Source of the DNA: an uncultured Verrucomicrobiales bacterium
Lineage (GTDB): Bacteria; Verrucomicrobiota; Verrucomicrobiia; Verrucomicrobiales; Akkermansiaceae
DNA: 64,000 nucleotides
Assembly (NCBI GenBank): GCA_937958875.1
Contig: CALGMJ010000011.1
Coordinates: 1 to 64,000, forward strand
Direction of reading: 5' to 3'
Shown here: piece by piece, positions 17,013-25,116 of the stretch
Numbering within the stretch: position 1 is the stretch's first letter
Layout: every line of letters starts with the position of its first letter
Notes under the pieces: model-generated
What the model was told of the DNA's origin: nothing
What the model saw: only the letters and a program-made list of their open reading frames with translations
Databases searched by the model: none
Made by a program: the position numbers and the translations under genes

Positions 17013-18850
17013 TTTGTTTCAGCCGCTGGAGCTTCTTTAACCAAAGCGTAAATGGTCGTAGGCGCGGTAATTTCACTCTTTTCTGCGGAAACCGGACGCA
17101 GCCCTTTTTCCTCATCATGCTGGAAGAGAATAATGGCGTCTTCCCCATGAGTAGTGTGAAAATCTTCCAGAGTGAAGACATCCGTAAGCTGAGTTTTTTT
17201 CACCACCGCACCACGACGTACGAAAGTTTCTAGATCTGCAAACCGAGGCCCATTGTGAAAACAGAGACGCCCTCTCATATGATGTGCGACAGCCTTCGAG
17301 TGATGAAAATCATTATCTCCAGGAGTGATTTGCCAAACCTTCGCCTTCCCGAAACGATGACCAAATTCCTGGCTAGCAAGCGAGTTCACCTCATCATTCG
17401 GGGTCGCGGCGACAAGGTGTCCTAACCCACCAAAATCGATTTCCTCCTCCGCATACTCCGAAAGAATATTTGCCCTCTCTGCAGGGAGCCCTTCCATCTT
17501 AGCGGCAGCAATTTTCTGATAACGAGTATCTAAGAGGAGAACGAGATGCCCATCATCATGAAGAGCCTTTGCCACACTCACCGTCCATGGGTCAGCTCCA
17601 GCGAAGAGAATCCCATCTGGATTCTTGTGAGAAAGCCCTAACCTCCTCGCTAAGGGCGCTGCCAACAGACCGTAGAATGCGACTGTCCCTAGAATAACGA
17701 TGAAAACCAAAGGCACCATCTGCTCAGCCTGGGACGCGAGCGCTTCTAAATGTGGAATACCTGGACGGCTGTGAGCCAGATGCTGGAGCTCGAGCGCGAA
17801 GACAGAAGTCACCGCTGCGGCAACAATTCCGCGCGGTGCGAGTAAGGAGAGAAAGAGCTGTTCTTTAAAACTCGTCTTCTTCGATCCCAAATTCGAGAGA
17901 AAGACCGAAAGAGGCCTTACCACGACGATGAGCGCGATAAGAAAATAGATCCCCTTCAGCCAAACTGCCTGCAACGCGGGCAGCCCAACCCGTCCCGAAA
18001 GGATTAGAAACAGAAGGGAAATAATCAGAACCCTCAGGTGCTCCTTAAACTCTAGGATATGTCGGATTGAAACCGATTTCTGGTTTGCTAATGCCACTCC
18101 TAACACCGTTACCGTTAATAGCCCTGACTCATGCTGAAGCGCATTAGAACCAGCAAAAGCAAGCGCCACGAGAGCTAGGAAAAATACACTCTCCATGAAA
18201 TCTGGAATGAAGTGTTTCTTCAGCGCCAGCTCAACGAGCTTGGCCAAGCCAAAGCCAAACCCTACTCCGATGACGATTGTTTTGATGAGAGAAATTAAGA
18301 CCTGATCCCAGGCATCATTGAAGCCCCCACCTTGGATGACTTGGAAAACCAGAACAGCAAGCACTGCTCCGATGGGATCGACGACAATCCCTTCCCATTT
18401 CACGATGGAGGCAACTTTTTTCCGAGGCTGAATCAGGCGTAAAATCGGAGCCACCACCGTAGGGCCTGTCACCACTAAGATCGCACCTACAAGGGCGCAC
18501 ACTTCCCAGTGATACCCCAGCGTATACCGCGCAGCCACGGTAGTAGCAATAAAGGCGACCACAACTGCAGTTGTACAAAGCCGCATCACCGGAGCTCCCG
18601 CCTCTTTTAGTTCAGCAAATTTTAAGGTGAGTCCTCCCTCAAATAAAATAATGGCGACAAAGTAGCCTACAAGACTCAGTAAGACGCTTTCATCTTTCAG
18701 ATAAGCGTCAATCTGAGCTCCCGTGAAATAAGAAAGGGCAAAACCAAAGCCCAAAAGAAGTAAGATGGACGGTAATTTCAACCGCCAAGCAATCCATTGA
18801 GCCAAGACACCAAGGCCAAGAAGAAAAGATAAATAAACTAAAAAACTCAC
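17009..18850 (-). CDS. Cation:proton antiporter with TrkA-N-like C-terminal domain
   Basis: Monovalent cation:proton antiporter of 613 residues. About 12 transmembrane segments fill residues 1-400, with a CPA core including LFEGGLTLKF, VTGPTVVAPILR, DPIGAVLAVLVF and LSLLAPRGIVAAAV. After residue 410 a soluble nucleotide-binding domain begins ILFAGADPWTVSVAKAL and continues LLLDTRY, like TrkA-N/RCK. This layout fits the CPA1-type Na+/H+ exchangers found in many Gram-negatives; Na+ or K+ as substrate cannot be decided. The start is GTG. It is upstream of and overlapping the methyltransferase gene. Confidence 0.88.
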   Translation of the reverse strand: MSFLVYLSFLLGLGVLAQWIAWRLKLPSILLLLGFGFALSYFTGAQIDAYLKDESVLLSLVGYFVAIILFEGGLTLKFAELKEAGAPVMRLCTTAVVVAFIATTVAARYTLGYHWEVCALVGAILVVTGPTVVAPILRLIQPRKKVASIVKWEGIVVDPIGAVLAVLVFQVIQGGGFNDAWDQVLISLIKTIVIGVGFGFGLAKLVELALKKHFIPDFMESVFFLALVALAFAGSNALQHESGLLTVTVLGVALANQKSVSIRHILEFKEHLRVLIISLLFLILSGRVGLPALQAVWLKGIYFLIALIVVVRPLSVFLSNLGSKKTSFKEQLFLSLLAPRGIVAAAVTSVFALELQHLAHSRPGIPHLEALASQAEQMVPLVFIVILGTVAFYGLLAAPLARRLGLSHKNPDGILFAGADPWTVSVAKALHDDGHLVLLLDTRYQKIAAAKMEGLPAERANILSEYAEEEIDFGGLGHLVAATPNDEVNSLASQEFGHRFGKAKVWQITPGDNDFHHSKAVAHHMRGRLCFHNGPRFADLETFVRRGAVVKKTQLTDVFTLEDFHTTHGEDAIILFQHDEEKGLRPVSAEKSEITAPTTIYALVKEAPAAETK

Positions 18851-19175
18851 CGCAGTCAGCCTAGCCTCAATCGAATTTTCGCCAAGCTATTGTGACAAAC
18901 ACAGAGAAATTTGTATTTTTTCCGAAGTTTCTTACTAAACTCCCCCTATTCTGATGCGCCCTAAAGGTCTGGCTTACTTACAATCAGTCACCACTCAGCC
19001 CTTTTACTCCTAGGACTCAGTGTTGTCATCATGCACAAGCAAGCGCCACTGATTCGGCTTCTATCCCTCTTACAAATCGCCCCTCCTATCTCCTCCCCTG
19101 CTCGACTCCAAGCCGGGCGGGGCTTTTTTTCGTAAATCCTTTCACGACCTACACAATTAAGATATCACATTAATA
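18851..19175. other. 325-bp intergenic region ending in a terminator
   Basis: No supported ORF lies here. The region separates the divergent antiporter (minus) and SDR (plus) genes. It ends in a clear plus-strand terminator about 45 bp before the SDR start. A terminator in a divergent gap means something short is transcribed rightward: a small RNA, or a leader of the SDR gene under attenuation. I found no match to tmRNA, 4.5S RNA, 6S RNA or common riboswitch cores. Confidence 0.5.
19095..19130 (+). terminator. Intrinsic terminator in the gap before the SDR gene
   Basis: CCCC (19095-19098), a bulged T and GCTCG (19100-19104) pair with CGGGC and GGGG (19114-19122, one G-U pair), around a 9-nt loop; C and seven T follow. 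No protein-coding gene on this strand precedes it in the gap. Confidence 0.7.
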
Positions 19176-20645
19176 ATGCATATCCTGCTTACAGGAGCGA
19201 ATGGGTATATCGGGCTTCGATTACTACCGACGTTTCTCGCCGCTGGCTACTACGTCACGGCTGTCGTCCGCTCTAAAAAGCGATTTCCCACCTACCAATT
19301 CGAGACCTTCATCCTAGATGGCCAGCTTTCACTACTAGAAGTCGACTTTTTAGGAGATTTACCCGAAGTCCCTCTCGAAATCGATGCTGCCTACTATCTG
19401 CTCCACTCCATGGGCTCTGGTGAAGATTTCTATGAAAAGGAAAAACGCTGCGCAGAGAATTTCATTTCCTGGATTCGCTGTCGCTCCATCATTTACCTGA
19501 GCGGCCTAATCCCTGACGGAGAGCTTTCACTCCACTTAGAATCGCGAGAAACAGTCAATGGCATCCTGCGGTCAGGCGCCATCCCAGTCACAACCTTGAG
19601 AGCCTCTATCATCGTCGGCTCCGGCTCTGCTTCATTTGAAATCATTCGTGATTTGGTGGAAAAACTCCCATTTATGCTTCTGCCCATTTGGACCGCAAAT
19701 CGCTGCCAACCGATCGCGATTCGTAATGTCATCACCTACCTCACCGGCATCCTCGATAAGCCGTCACTCTGGGGTCGGGAGTTTGATATCGGCGGCCCTG
19801 AAATCATGACCTACCGGAATCTGCTTCAGCGTTTTGCTCAGAAGCGCTCCCTATCTCGCCTCATGATTCCTGTCCCATTTCTAAGTCCAGCCCTTTCTGC
19901 ACGCTGGCTCTACCTCGTTACCTCGACAAGTTACCCGCTAGCTCAGTCTCTCATTTCCTCACTGATTAATGAAACCGTCTGCCAAGAAAACACGTTACAA
20001 GAAGTCATTCCACAAGATCTCCTCAACTATGATGAAGCGATTGAGCGAGCCTTTGCCCGTATCGCTCAAAATCGGGTCCCTTCTTCATGGTATGACTCCC
20101 TCGCCTCGGGACGTCTTGATCCAGCTTTCCTCAGCTCCGTCATGGTTCCAGATCATGGTATTCTCTCGGATGAGCAATTTCTCATTCTCAATGCGCCACG
20201 TGAAAAAGTGATCGATGCCGTCTGGTCTCTTGGTGGGAAATCTGGTTGGCCATCAATGAACTGGGCTTGGATCCTGCGAGGCTGGCTTGATCGCCTCTGG
20301 GGCGGGATTGGCCTGCGCCGAGGTCGCCGTCACCCCACAGAACTTAGAAATGGTGATGCCTTAGATTTTTGGCGTGTCGTCCTGGCAGATCGCGATAGTA
20401 AACCACACTCCGCGCGCCTGATTCTCATCGCAGAAATGAAAATGCCCGGTGAGGCGTGGCTGCAATATGAAATCACCGAGACTACCCTTCGGCAGACCGC
20501 TACCTTCAGGCCGAAGGGACTTCTGGGGAGACTTTATTGGTATGCGGTGCTCCCGCTCCACCTGCTCCTTTTCCCACAAATGGCAAAACGTCTCGCGCAC
20601 GGAGATTGCGACTCTAGGGACGAGCCTGAAACGAAGATCGAGTGA
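19176..20645 (+). CDS. SDR-family NAD(P)-binding protein with DUF2867 domain
   Basis: Two-domain protein of 489 residues. The N-terminal extended-SDR Rossmann fold opens LLTGANGYIGLRLLP (residues 4-18), with a YYLLHSM segment near 73 and IYLSGLIP near 107. The C-terminal DUF2867 domain (about residues 330-480) has LGGKSGWPSMNWAW, DFWRVV, and the ending TATFRPKGLLGRLYWYAVLP. SDR-DUF2867 fusions are common in bacteria but uncharacterised; an oxidoreductase acting on a lipid-like or quinone substrate is possible. It stands alone after the terminator. Confidence 0.85.
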   Translation: MHILLTGANGYIGLRLLPTFLAAGYYVTAVVRSKKRFPTYQFETFILDGQLSLLEVDFLGDLPEVPLEIDAAYYLLHSMGSGEDFYEKEKRCAENFISWIRCRSIIYLSGLIPDGELSLHLESRETVNGILRSGAIPVTTLRASIIVGSGSASFEIIRDLVEKLPFMLLPIWTANRCQPIAIRNVITYLTGILDKPSLWGREFDIGGPEIMTYRNLLQRFAQKRSLSRLMIPVPFLSPALSARWLYLVTSTSYPLAQSLISSLINETVCQENTLQEVIPQDLLNYDEAIERAFARIAQNRVPSSWYDSLASGRLDPAFLSSVMVPDHGILSDEQFLILNAPREKVIDAVWSLGGKSGWPSMNWAWILRGWLDRLWGGIGLRRGRRHPTELRNGDALDFWRVVLADRDSKPHSARLILIAEMKMPGEAWLQYEITETTLRQTATFRPKGLLGRLYWYAVLPLHLLLFPQMAKRLAHGDCDSRDEPETKIE

Positions 20646-20706
20646 GATCTAAGAATCTCCCTTTTCCTTTTTCACACTTCGACTACCGTCCGTCTCCAGA
20701 CGCCCC

Positions 20707-21495
20707 ATGAATAAGCTCGACGAAATCGTTGCCTACAAGAAACAAGAGATCGAATCTCTCATCCCCTTGACCAAAAAACTTAGAGCATCAGCTCTCATGC
20801 GTAATGATTTTGCTGGTTTCCGCTCCGCTCTTGACCGGGGGGGCGATCAGCTCGGAGTCATTGCTGAAGTCAAAAAAGCATCTCCTTCAGCCGGAATCAT
20901 CGATCCTAATTTCGATCCCATCAGACAGGCTCAGCGCTACATCGATGGAGGTGCTTCCTGCATGTCTATTCTCACAGACGAAAAATATTTCCAAGGTCAC
21001 CTCTCCTATCTCACCCAAATTTCGCGCACCTCCCCCATCCCGCTCCTGCGAAAAGACTTCACCGTTCACGAATGCCAAATCTATGAAGCCATTGTCTCTG
21101 GAGCAGATGCCATCCTCCTCATCGTCGCCTGCCTGGACGATGACCTGCTGAAACATCTCTACGAAACGGCTAAGGACTTTCAGCTCGATGTCCTCGTAGA
21201 AGTTCATGACCTCCCGGAAATGGAACGGGCTCTTAATCTCGAGGCCGACCTCATCGGCATTAACAATAGAAATCTCAAAACCTTCACGACCGACCTCGCT
21301 ACAACCGAGGCCCTAGCGGAAGAAGTTCCAGATGAAGTCCTGCTCGTCTCCGAATCTGGGATCAAGTCTCCCCTCGACGGCCAGCAAGTCCTCAATGCAG
21401 GAGCAAATGCAGTCCTTATCGGTGAAACCTTAATGCGGGCCGAGAATCCTTCCGAAGAAATCCAGCGCTACCTTGAACTTTCAGCCTCGAGCTAA
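20707..21495 (+). CDS. trpC: Indole-3-glycerol phosphate synthase
   Basis: TrpC closes the indole ring in tryptophan synthesis. The TIM-barrel of 262 residues has VIAEVKKASPSAG (about 44-56, catalytic Lys), then LLRKDF near 117, the EVHD segment near 165, IGINNRNLKTF near 185, SESGI near 216 and VLIGETLMRA near 238. It is not next to other trp genes here. It lies 61 bp after the SDR gene and may be cotranscribed. No Shine-Dalgarno motif precedes the ATG. Confidence 0.96.
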   Translation: MNKLDEIVAYKKQEIESLIPLTKKLRASALMRNDFAGFRSALDRGGDQLGVIAEVKKASPSAGIIDPNFDPIRQAQRYIDGGASCMSILTDEKYFQGHLSYLTQISRTSPIPLLRKDFTVHECQIYEAIVSGADAILLIVACLDDDLLKHLYETAKDFQLDVLVEVHDLPEMERALNLEADLIGINNRNLKTFTTDLATTEALAEEVPDEVLLVSESGIKSPLDGQQVLNAGANAVLIGETLMRAENPSEEIQRYLELSASS

Positions 21496-21687
21496 CTCCT
21501 CAATTTTTCACCCCCGTGCAGAGTTCATAAAGTTCAGCTTGCACCTTATCAGACCTCGCACATCGTCATAGATGCTTTGACTCCTTTTTAAAATCACAGA
21601 ACGGAAGTCCGGTCGGATCTTGTTCTCCCTTCTCATCGTCATTCTTCTGGGTCTTTATCTTTGGTCTCGATCTCATTCCTGATCCTT

Positions 21688-22098
21688 ATGAAAGCCCTTC
21701 TCCTTCTCCTGCTTACCCTACCTTGCTGGGCGGACTTTCGCGTCACGGTAACCGGCCTTAAGAACAAACAAGGGCATGTCCGCCTCATCATCTTCGATGA
21801 TACCGGAAAAAAAGGCTTTCCTTCAGACCATACAAAAGCACGCCACCGCCTCAGTGTTCCTGCGTCCTCAGCAAAGAACGGCTCTGTTACCTTTTTGATC
21901 AAAGAAAAGAAACTCCCTGCTTGTGCCTTTGTCGCTCTTCACGACGAAAATTCGAATCGTAAGGCAGACAAAAACTTCATCGGAATACCGAAAGAAGGAG
22001 TCGCCATTTCAAATGGAGTCAGCGTTCCTCCACGCTTCAAGAAAGCGAGAGTGGCCTCTCCTAGCTCACCTCTAGTAATTAAGCTGAAATATTGGTAG
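21688..22098 (+). CDS. Secreted DUF2141 protein
   Basis: A 136-residue protein. The ATG at 21688 was chosen because a signal peptide (KALLLLLLTLPCWA) follows directly; a TTG at 21661 would precede it. The mature part fits DUF2141, a family of small periplasmic proteins: G-H-V-R-L-I-I-F-D-D near residue 30, CAFVALHDENSNRKADKNF near 85-105 and GIPKEGVAISN. The HDEN.N..AD motif is acidic and may bind a metal. It overlaps in sequence space with the possible TTG start of the response regulator gene. Confidence 0.85.
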   Translation: MKALLLLLLTLPCWADFRVTVTGLKNKQGHVRLIIFDDTGKKGFPSDHTKARHRLSVPASSAKNGSVTFLIKEKKLPACAFVALHDENSNRKADKNFIGIPKEGVAISNGVSVPPRFKKARVASPSSPLVIKLKYW

Positions 22099-22127
22099 TT
22101 GGCACGATTCCCGCTCAATCATGTGAT

Positions 22128-22706
22128 ATGATTTCTGCAGTTGGTTCTATTTTTAGAAAAAAAATCCTCATCGTCCACGCGGACCCCAATATCAGAAGTC
22201 TTTATGCTCTCGGCCTTAATTCTGAACGGGTCGATACCTTCACAGCAGGCAACGCCACAGAGGCCTTATCTTATTTAGATCAAAAGATCTTTGATCTCAT
22301 CATCCTCGATGTCCGCCTCAGAGACTACCATGGACTCGAAATTGTGAAACAGATGAGAAAACGGAGAGACTTTGCTCGGATCATTATCTCGAGTTCTAAC
22401 TTATCCGCAAAAACAGTGCTTAATGCCGTCTCACTTGGCGTAACCAATTTCATTGAGAAACCCACGAACATGACTCAGCTCAGACAAATTGCTAAAGAAG
22501 CTCTTACCGAGAAGAATGCCCTTAAAGATCGCGCCTTCCAACTTGCTCAAGGCCTAAAATTTAAAGATGCCTCTCGTCTTCTTGCTGAAAATAGCGTCTC
22601 AAACCAAGAACTTGTAACATGGCAAAAGGTATTTCAAGCACTGGCTGAAGGGGCAGAAATCACGCCTTATTCTGGAGACCTCATGGAGGTGACCCTAGGC
22701 TACTAA
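22128..22706 (+). CDS. Response regulator, receiver domain with short helical C-terminus
   Basis: A 192-residue protein with a receiver domain at about residues 9-130. The acidic pocket is VHADPN, the phospho-acceptor Asp is in LIILDVRL, the switch Ser in IISSSN and the conserved Lys in IEKPTN. The final 60 residues are helical without an HTH or catalytic motif, so it probably acts by protein contact. The ATG at 22128 is preferred over TTG at 22092. No histidine kinase gene is nearby, so it is an orphan. Confidence 0.85.
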   Translation: MISAVGSIFRKKILIVHADPNIRSLYALGLNSERVDTFTAGNATEALSYLDQKIFDLIILDVRLRDYHGLEIVKQMRKRRDFARIIISSSNLSAKTVLNAVSLGVTNFIEKPTNMTQLRQIAKEALTEKNALKDRAFQLAQGLKFKDASRLLAENSVSNQELVTWQKVFQALAEGAEITPYSGDLMEVTLGY

Positions 22707-22879
22707 CGCCTAAAGAACACAAAAACCCGCGACCAAAAAAGACCATAACTCCCTATGAATTAGATGATAATATAGACCAACGGTTAAAATAACAGAGATG
22801 TTTTGAGCTTTTCTCGAACATTTTCAGAGATCAGTCTTCGCAGTAATTCATTTAGGAATTGCGCCAGCCCCCCATAGCG

Positions 22880-23128
22880 ATGAATAAGATAGACCACTTT
22901 AAAAATATTTCTGACCAACCGTTTCCTAACTCGAGCACCCATCACGGTACAACAGGCCTTGGCCCGATCAGACGAGTCCCCGCTTATCCTAATAGAGAGC
23001 CATCAGAAAAGGCCAAAAAACCAATTTTAAATTCAGATACTTTCGTCACGGTATCAATCCAAATCATTCTTGGGTTATCCGTGGTATCATGCCTGATTTT
23101 CTTTGGCTTTCACATGATTACGAAATAG
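22880..23128 (+). CDS. Small single-span membrane protein
   Basis: An 82-residue product of unknown family. The N-terminal 55 residues are polar and proline-rich; one hydrophobic segment (about residues 57-79, VSIQIILGLSVVSCLIFFGF) ends near the C-terminus, leaving only a few residues after it. That makes it a tail-anchor-like or bitopic protein. It lies between the response regulator and leuA. The ATG at 22880 has no Shine-Dalgarno motif. It may be real, but there is no homology evidence. Confidence 0.45.
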   Translation: MNKIDHFKNISDQPFPNSSTHHGTTGLGPIRRVPAYPNREPSEKAKKPILNSDTFVTVSIQIILGLSVVSCLIFFGFHMITK

Positions 23129-23167
23129 GAGAGCTTTTAAAGTCAAGGTGCTCATTGAGCTAAGCCA

Positions 23168-24844
23168 TCACTGAGCATGCAGAAGGTTCCAGGCGCTCAC
23201 GAGAGCTTTCACTCCAGCCATTTCAATCGAAGGATCTATGCCCACGCCCCAGAGAATGGGGCCATCATCATGGCGAAGCTGCACATATGCAGCGGCATCA
23301 GAACTTGATCCGCCACGCACTGCATGAGAGCGATAATCTGTCAGGGTAAAGTCTTTCAAGCCTGCTTTTTCTAACCCTTGGACAAAGGCATTGATCGGTC
23401 CATTTCCTATCCCTTCAACCATCTGTGGCTGTCCCTTTAGTTCGATAGCCGCCTTACAGGCCACTTCCCCGATCCCATCTGTATGATGATCCAGTTCATA
23501 ATCCACTAAAACAAGATCTGTAGAAACATTAGTAAACTCTTCTCTAAAGACCTCGCCCACCTCATCAGCACCGAGCTCCTGCCCCCGCTGATCAGCCAAG
23601 TCATAAACTCGCTTTCCTACTTGAGGATGCATCGTTTTAGGAAGATCAAAGCCGTGCTCTTGATCCAAAATGTAGGCCACCCCTCCCTTACCGCTCTGCG
23701 AATTAATCCTCACAATGGCCTCGTAGCTACGACCGATATCGTGCGGATCGATTGTTAAATAGGGTACTCCCCACTTTGCATCTTCTTCCGTTTTCCTTCG
23801 ATCTAAGCCTTTCTTAATCGCATCTTGGTGACTCCCTGAGAAAGCTGTGAAGACAAGCTCACCAGCGTATGGTTGACGCTCAGGCACCGTCATCCGCGTC
23901 GTGCGTTCATAAACTTCCCGCAGCTGAGACAGATTTGAAAAATCCAAGCCCGTATCGATTCCGTGGCTATTCATATTGAGCGCAACGATCACGATATCCA
24001 GATTTCCAGTCCGCTCGCCATTTCCGAAAAGAGTCCCCTCCACTCGGTCCCCTCCTGCCATCAACCCAAGCTCCGTCGCAGCAACCCCCGTGCCTCGATC
24101 ATTATGCGTATGGAGAGAAATAATCACGGAATCTCGCTGAGATAAATGACGACACATCCACTCGATCTGATCTGCGTGAACGTTCGGAGTCGTCCACTCC
24201 ACCGTCGCAGGTAAGTTCAAAATCATCTTCTTCTCTGGCGTAGGCTCCCACACCGCCATCACCGCCTCGCAACATTCCAGCGCAAAATCCAGCTCAGTAT
24301 CCGAAAAGGATTCTGGAGAATACTGCAACACGATCTCGGTCTGTGGGATGGTCGGAACCAACTCCTTAACCACCTTCGCACCATCCACCGCGATATCGCG
24401 AATTTTCTCACGAGACGCATCTCCGAAAGTGACCCGCCGCTGCAGCGCACTCGTCGAGTTATAAATATGCACGATGACTCGTGGAGCTCCTGCAATAGCC
24501 TCAATCGTACGCTCGATCAAGTGACGCCGTGTCTGCACCAGGACCTGCACCGTGACGTCTTCTGGAATGCGATTTTCATCAATCAGGCGACGCATAAATG
24601 CAAACTCGGTATCACTGGCTGAGGGGAAACCAATTTCGATCTCCTTAAAGCCAACCTGAACCAACATCTCAAACATCTCCAACTTCTCCTCCACGCTCAT
24701 CGGAACTGGGAGAGCCTGATTTCCGTCCCGGAGATCAACCGAGCACCAGTAAGGAGCGGAATCAATAACACGGTCCGGCCATGTCCGGTCGGGCAAATCG
24801 ACCACCGGAAAGGCTCGGTATTTTGAGATGGAATCAGTTTTCAT
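23168..24844 (-). CDS. leuA: 2-isopropylmalate synthase
   Basis: LeuA condenses acetyl-CoA with 2-oxoisovalerate, the first committed step of leucine synthesis. It is the long type of 558 residues. The catalytic TIM barrel has WCSVDLRDGNQALPVPM near residues 33-49, VHIYNSTS near 125, SLHTHNDRGTG near 245 and LFGNGERTGN near 273. The C-terminal LeuA dimer/regulatory domain includes GNGPINAFVQGL near 480 and SDAAAYVQLRH, and is the leucine feedback domain in this family. It is a single gene. A structured leader lies upstream. Confidence 0.95.
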   Translation of the reverse strand: MKTDSISKYRAFPVVDLPDRTWPDRVIDSAPYWCSVDLRDGNQALPVPMSVEEKLEMFEMLVQVGFKEIEIGFPSASDTEFAFMRRLIDENRIPEDVTVQVLVQTRRHLIERTIEAIAGAPRVIVHIYNSTSALQRRVTFGDASREKIRDIAVDGAKVVKELVPTIPQTEIVLQYSPESFSDTELDFALECCEAVMAVWEPTPEKKMILNLPATVEWTTPNVHADQIEWMCRHLSQRDSVIISLHTHNDRGTGVAATELGLMAGGDRVEGTLFGNGERTGNLDIVIVALNMNSHGIDTGLDFSNLSQLREVYERTTRMTVPERQPYAGELVFTAFSGSHQDAIKKGLDRRKTEEDAKWGVPYLTIDPHDIGRSYEAIVRINSQSGKGGVAYILDQEHGFDLPKTMHPQVGKRVYDLADQRGQELGADEVGEVFREEFTNVSTDLVLVDYELDHHTDGIGEVACKAAIELKGQPQMVEGIGNGPINAFVQGLEKAGLKDFTLTDYRSHAVRGGSSSDAAAYVQLRHDDGPILWGVGIDPSIEMAGVKALVSAWNLLHAQ

Positions 24845-24917
24845 CGTATTTGGAGTTGTGTGACAGCGGACCTATTGCTCCTGAGACACATCTCCCCCTC
24901 TAATCTGGGATACGGGA

Positions 24918-24984
24918 AGTTGGCCAAAGAAACAAAGAGACGCGGACTAGAGTCCGAGTCGAAAATCAAGAAGATAGGCCAACT
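24918..24984 (-). promoter_or_regulatory. Nested inverted repeats in the leuA 5' region
   Basis: AGTTGGCC (24918-24925) and GGCCAACT (24977-24984) form a perfect outer repeat. Inside lies the palindrome CGGACT-AG-AGTCCG (24943-24956). In a leuA leader these would give a two-tier hairpin. No run of Leu codons or T-box bulge was found, so the role is open. Confidence 0.4.
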
Positions 24985-25050
24985 GAAAGTTCACGAGTGA
25001 GATCCTCTTTATCCATGGAGTATTGTCACGCTCCAAATCCTCTCCTACAT

Positions 25051-25090
25051 AAAAAAATAGAGGGGAATCAATTTTAACTCCCCTCTATTT
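25051..25090 (-). terminator. Terminator of the TSP3-repeat protein gene
   Basis: AAATAGAGGGGA (25055-25066) and TCCCCTCTATTT (25079-25090) form a perfect 12-bp stem. On the minus strand it is followed by a T-run (seven A at 25051-25057). It lies 27 bp after the stop at 25117. Confidence 0.88.
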
Positions 25091-25116
25091 AAAAACGCTA
25101 AAACTTTTACTGAAGT

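Noticed and set aside
18851-19175. tmRNA, 4.5S RNA or riboswitch in the gap
   Set aside because: No tRNA-like end, SRP loop or known aptamer core could be found by eye; only the terminator is clear.
21600-21682. Short frame encoding a hydrophobic segment ending SHS before DUF2141
   Set aside because: Only a TTG start within about 20 codons and no upstream signal; too little to call, although a tiny membrane peptide is possible.
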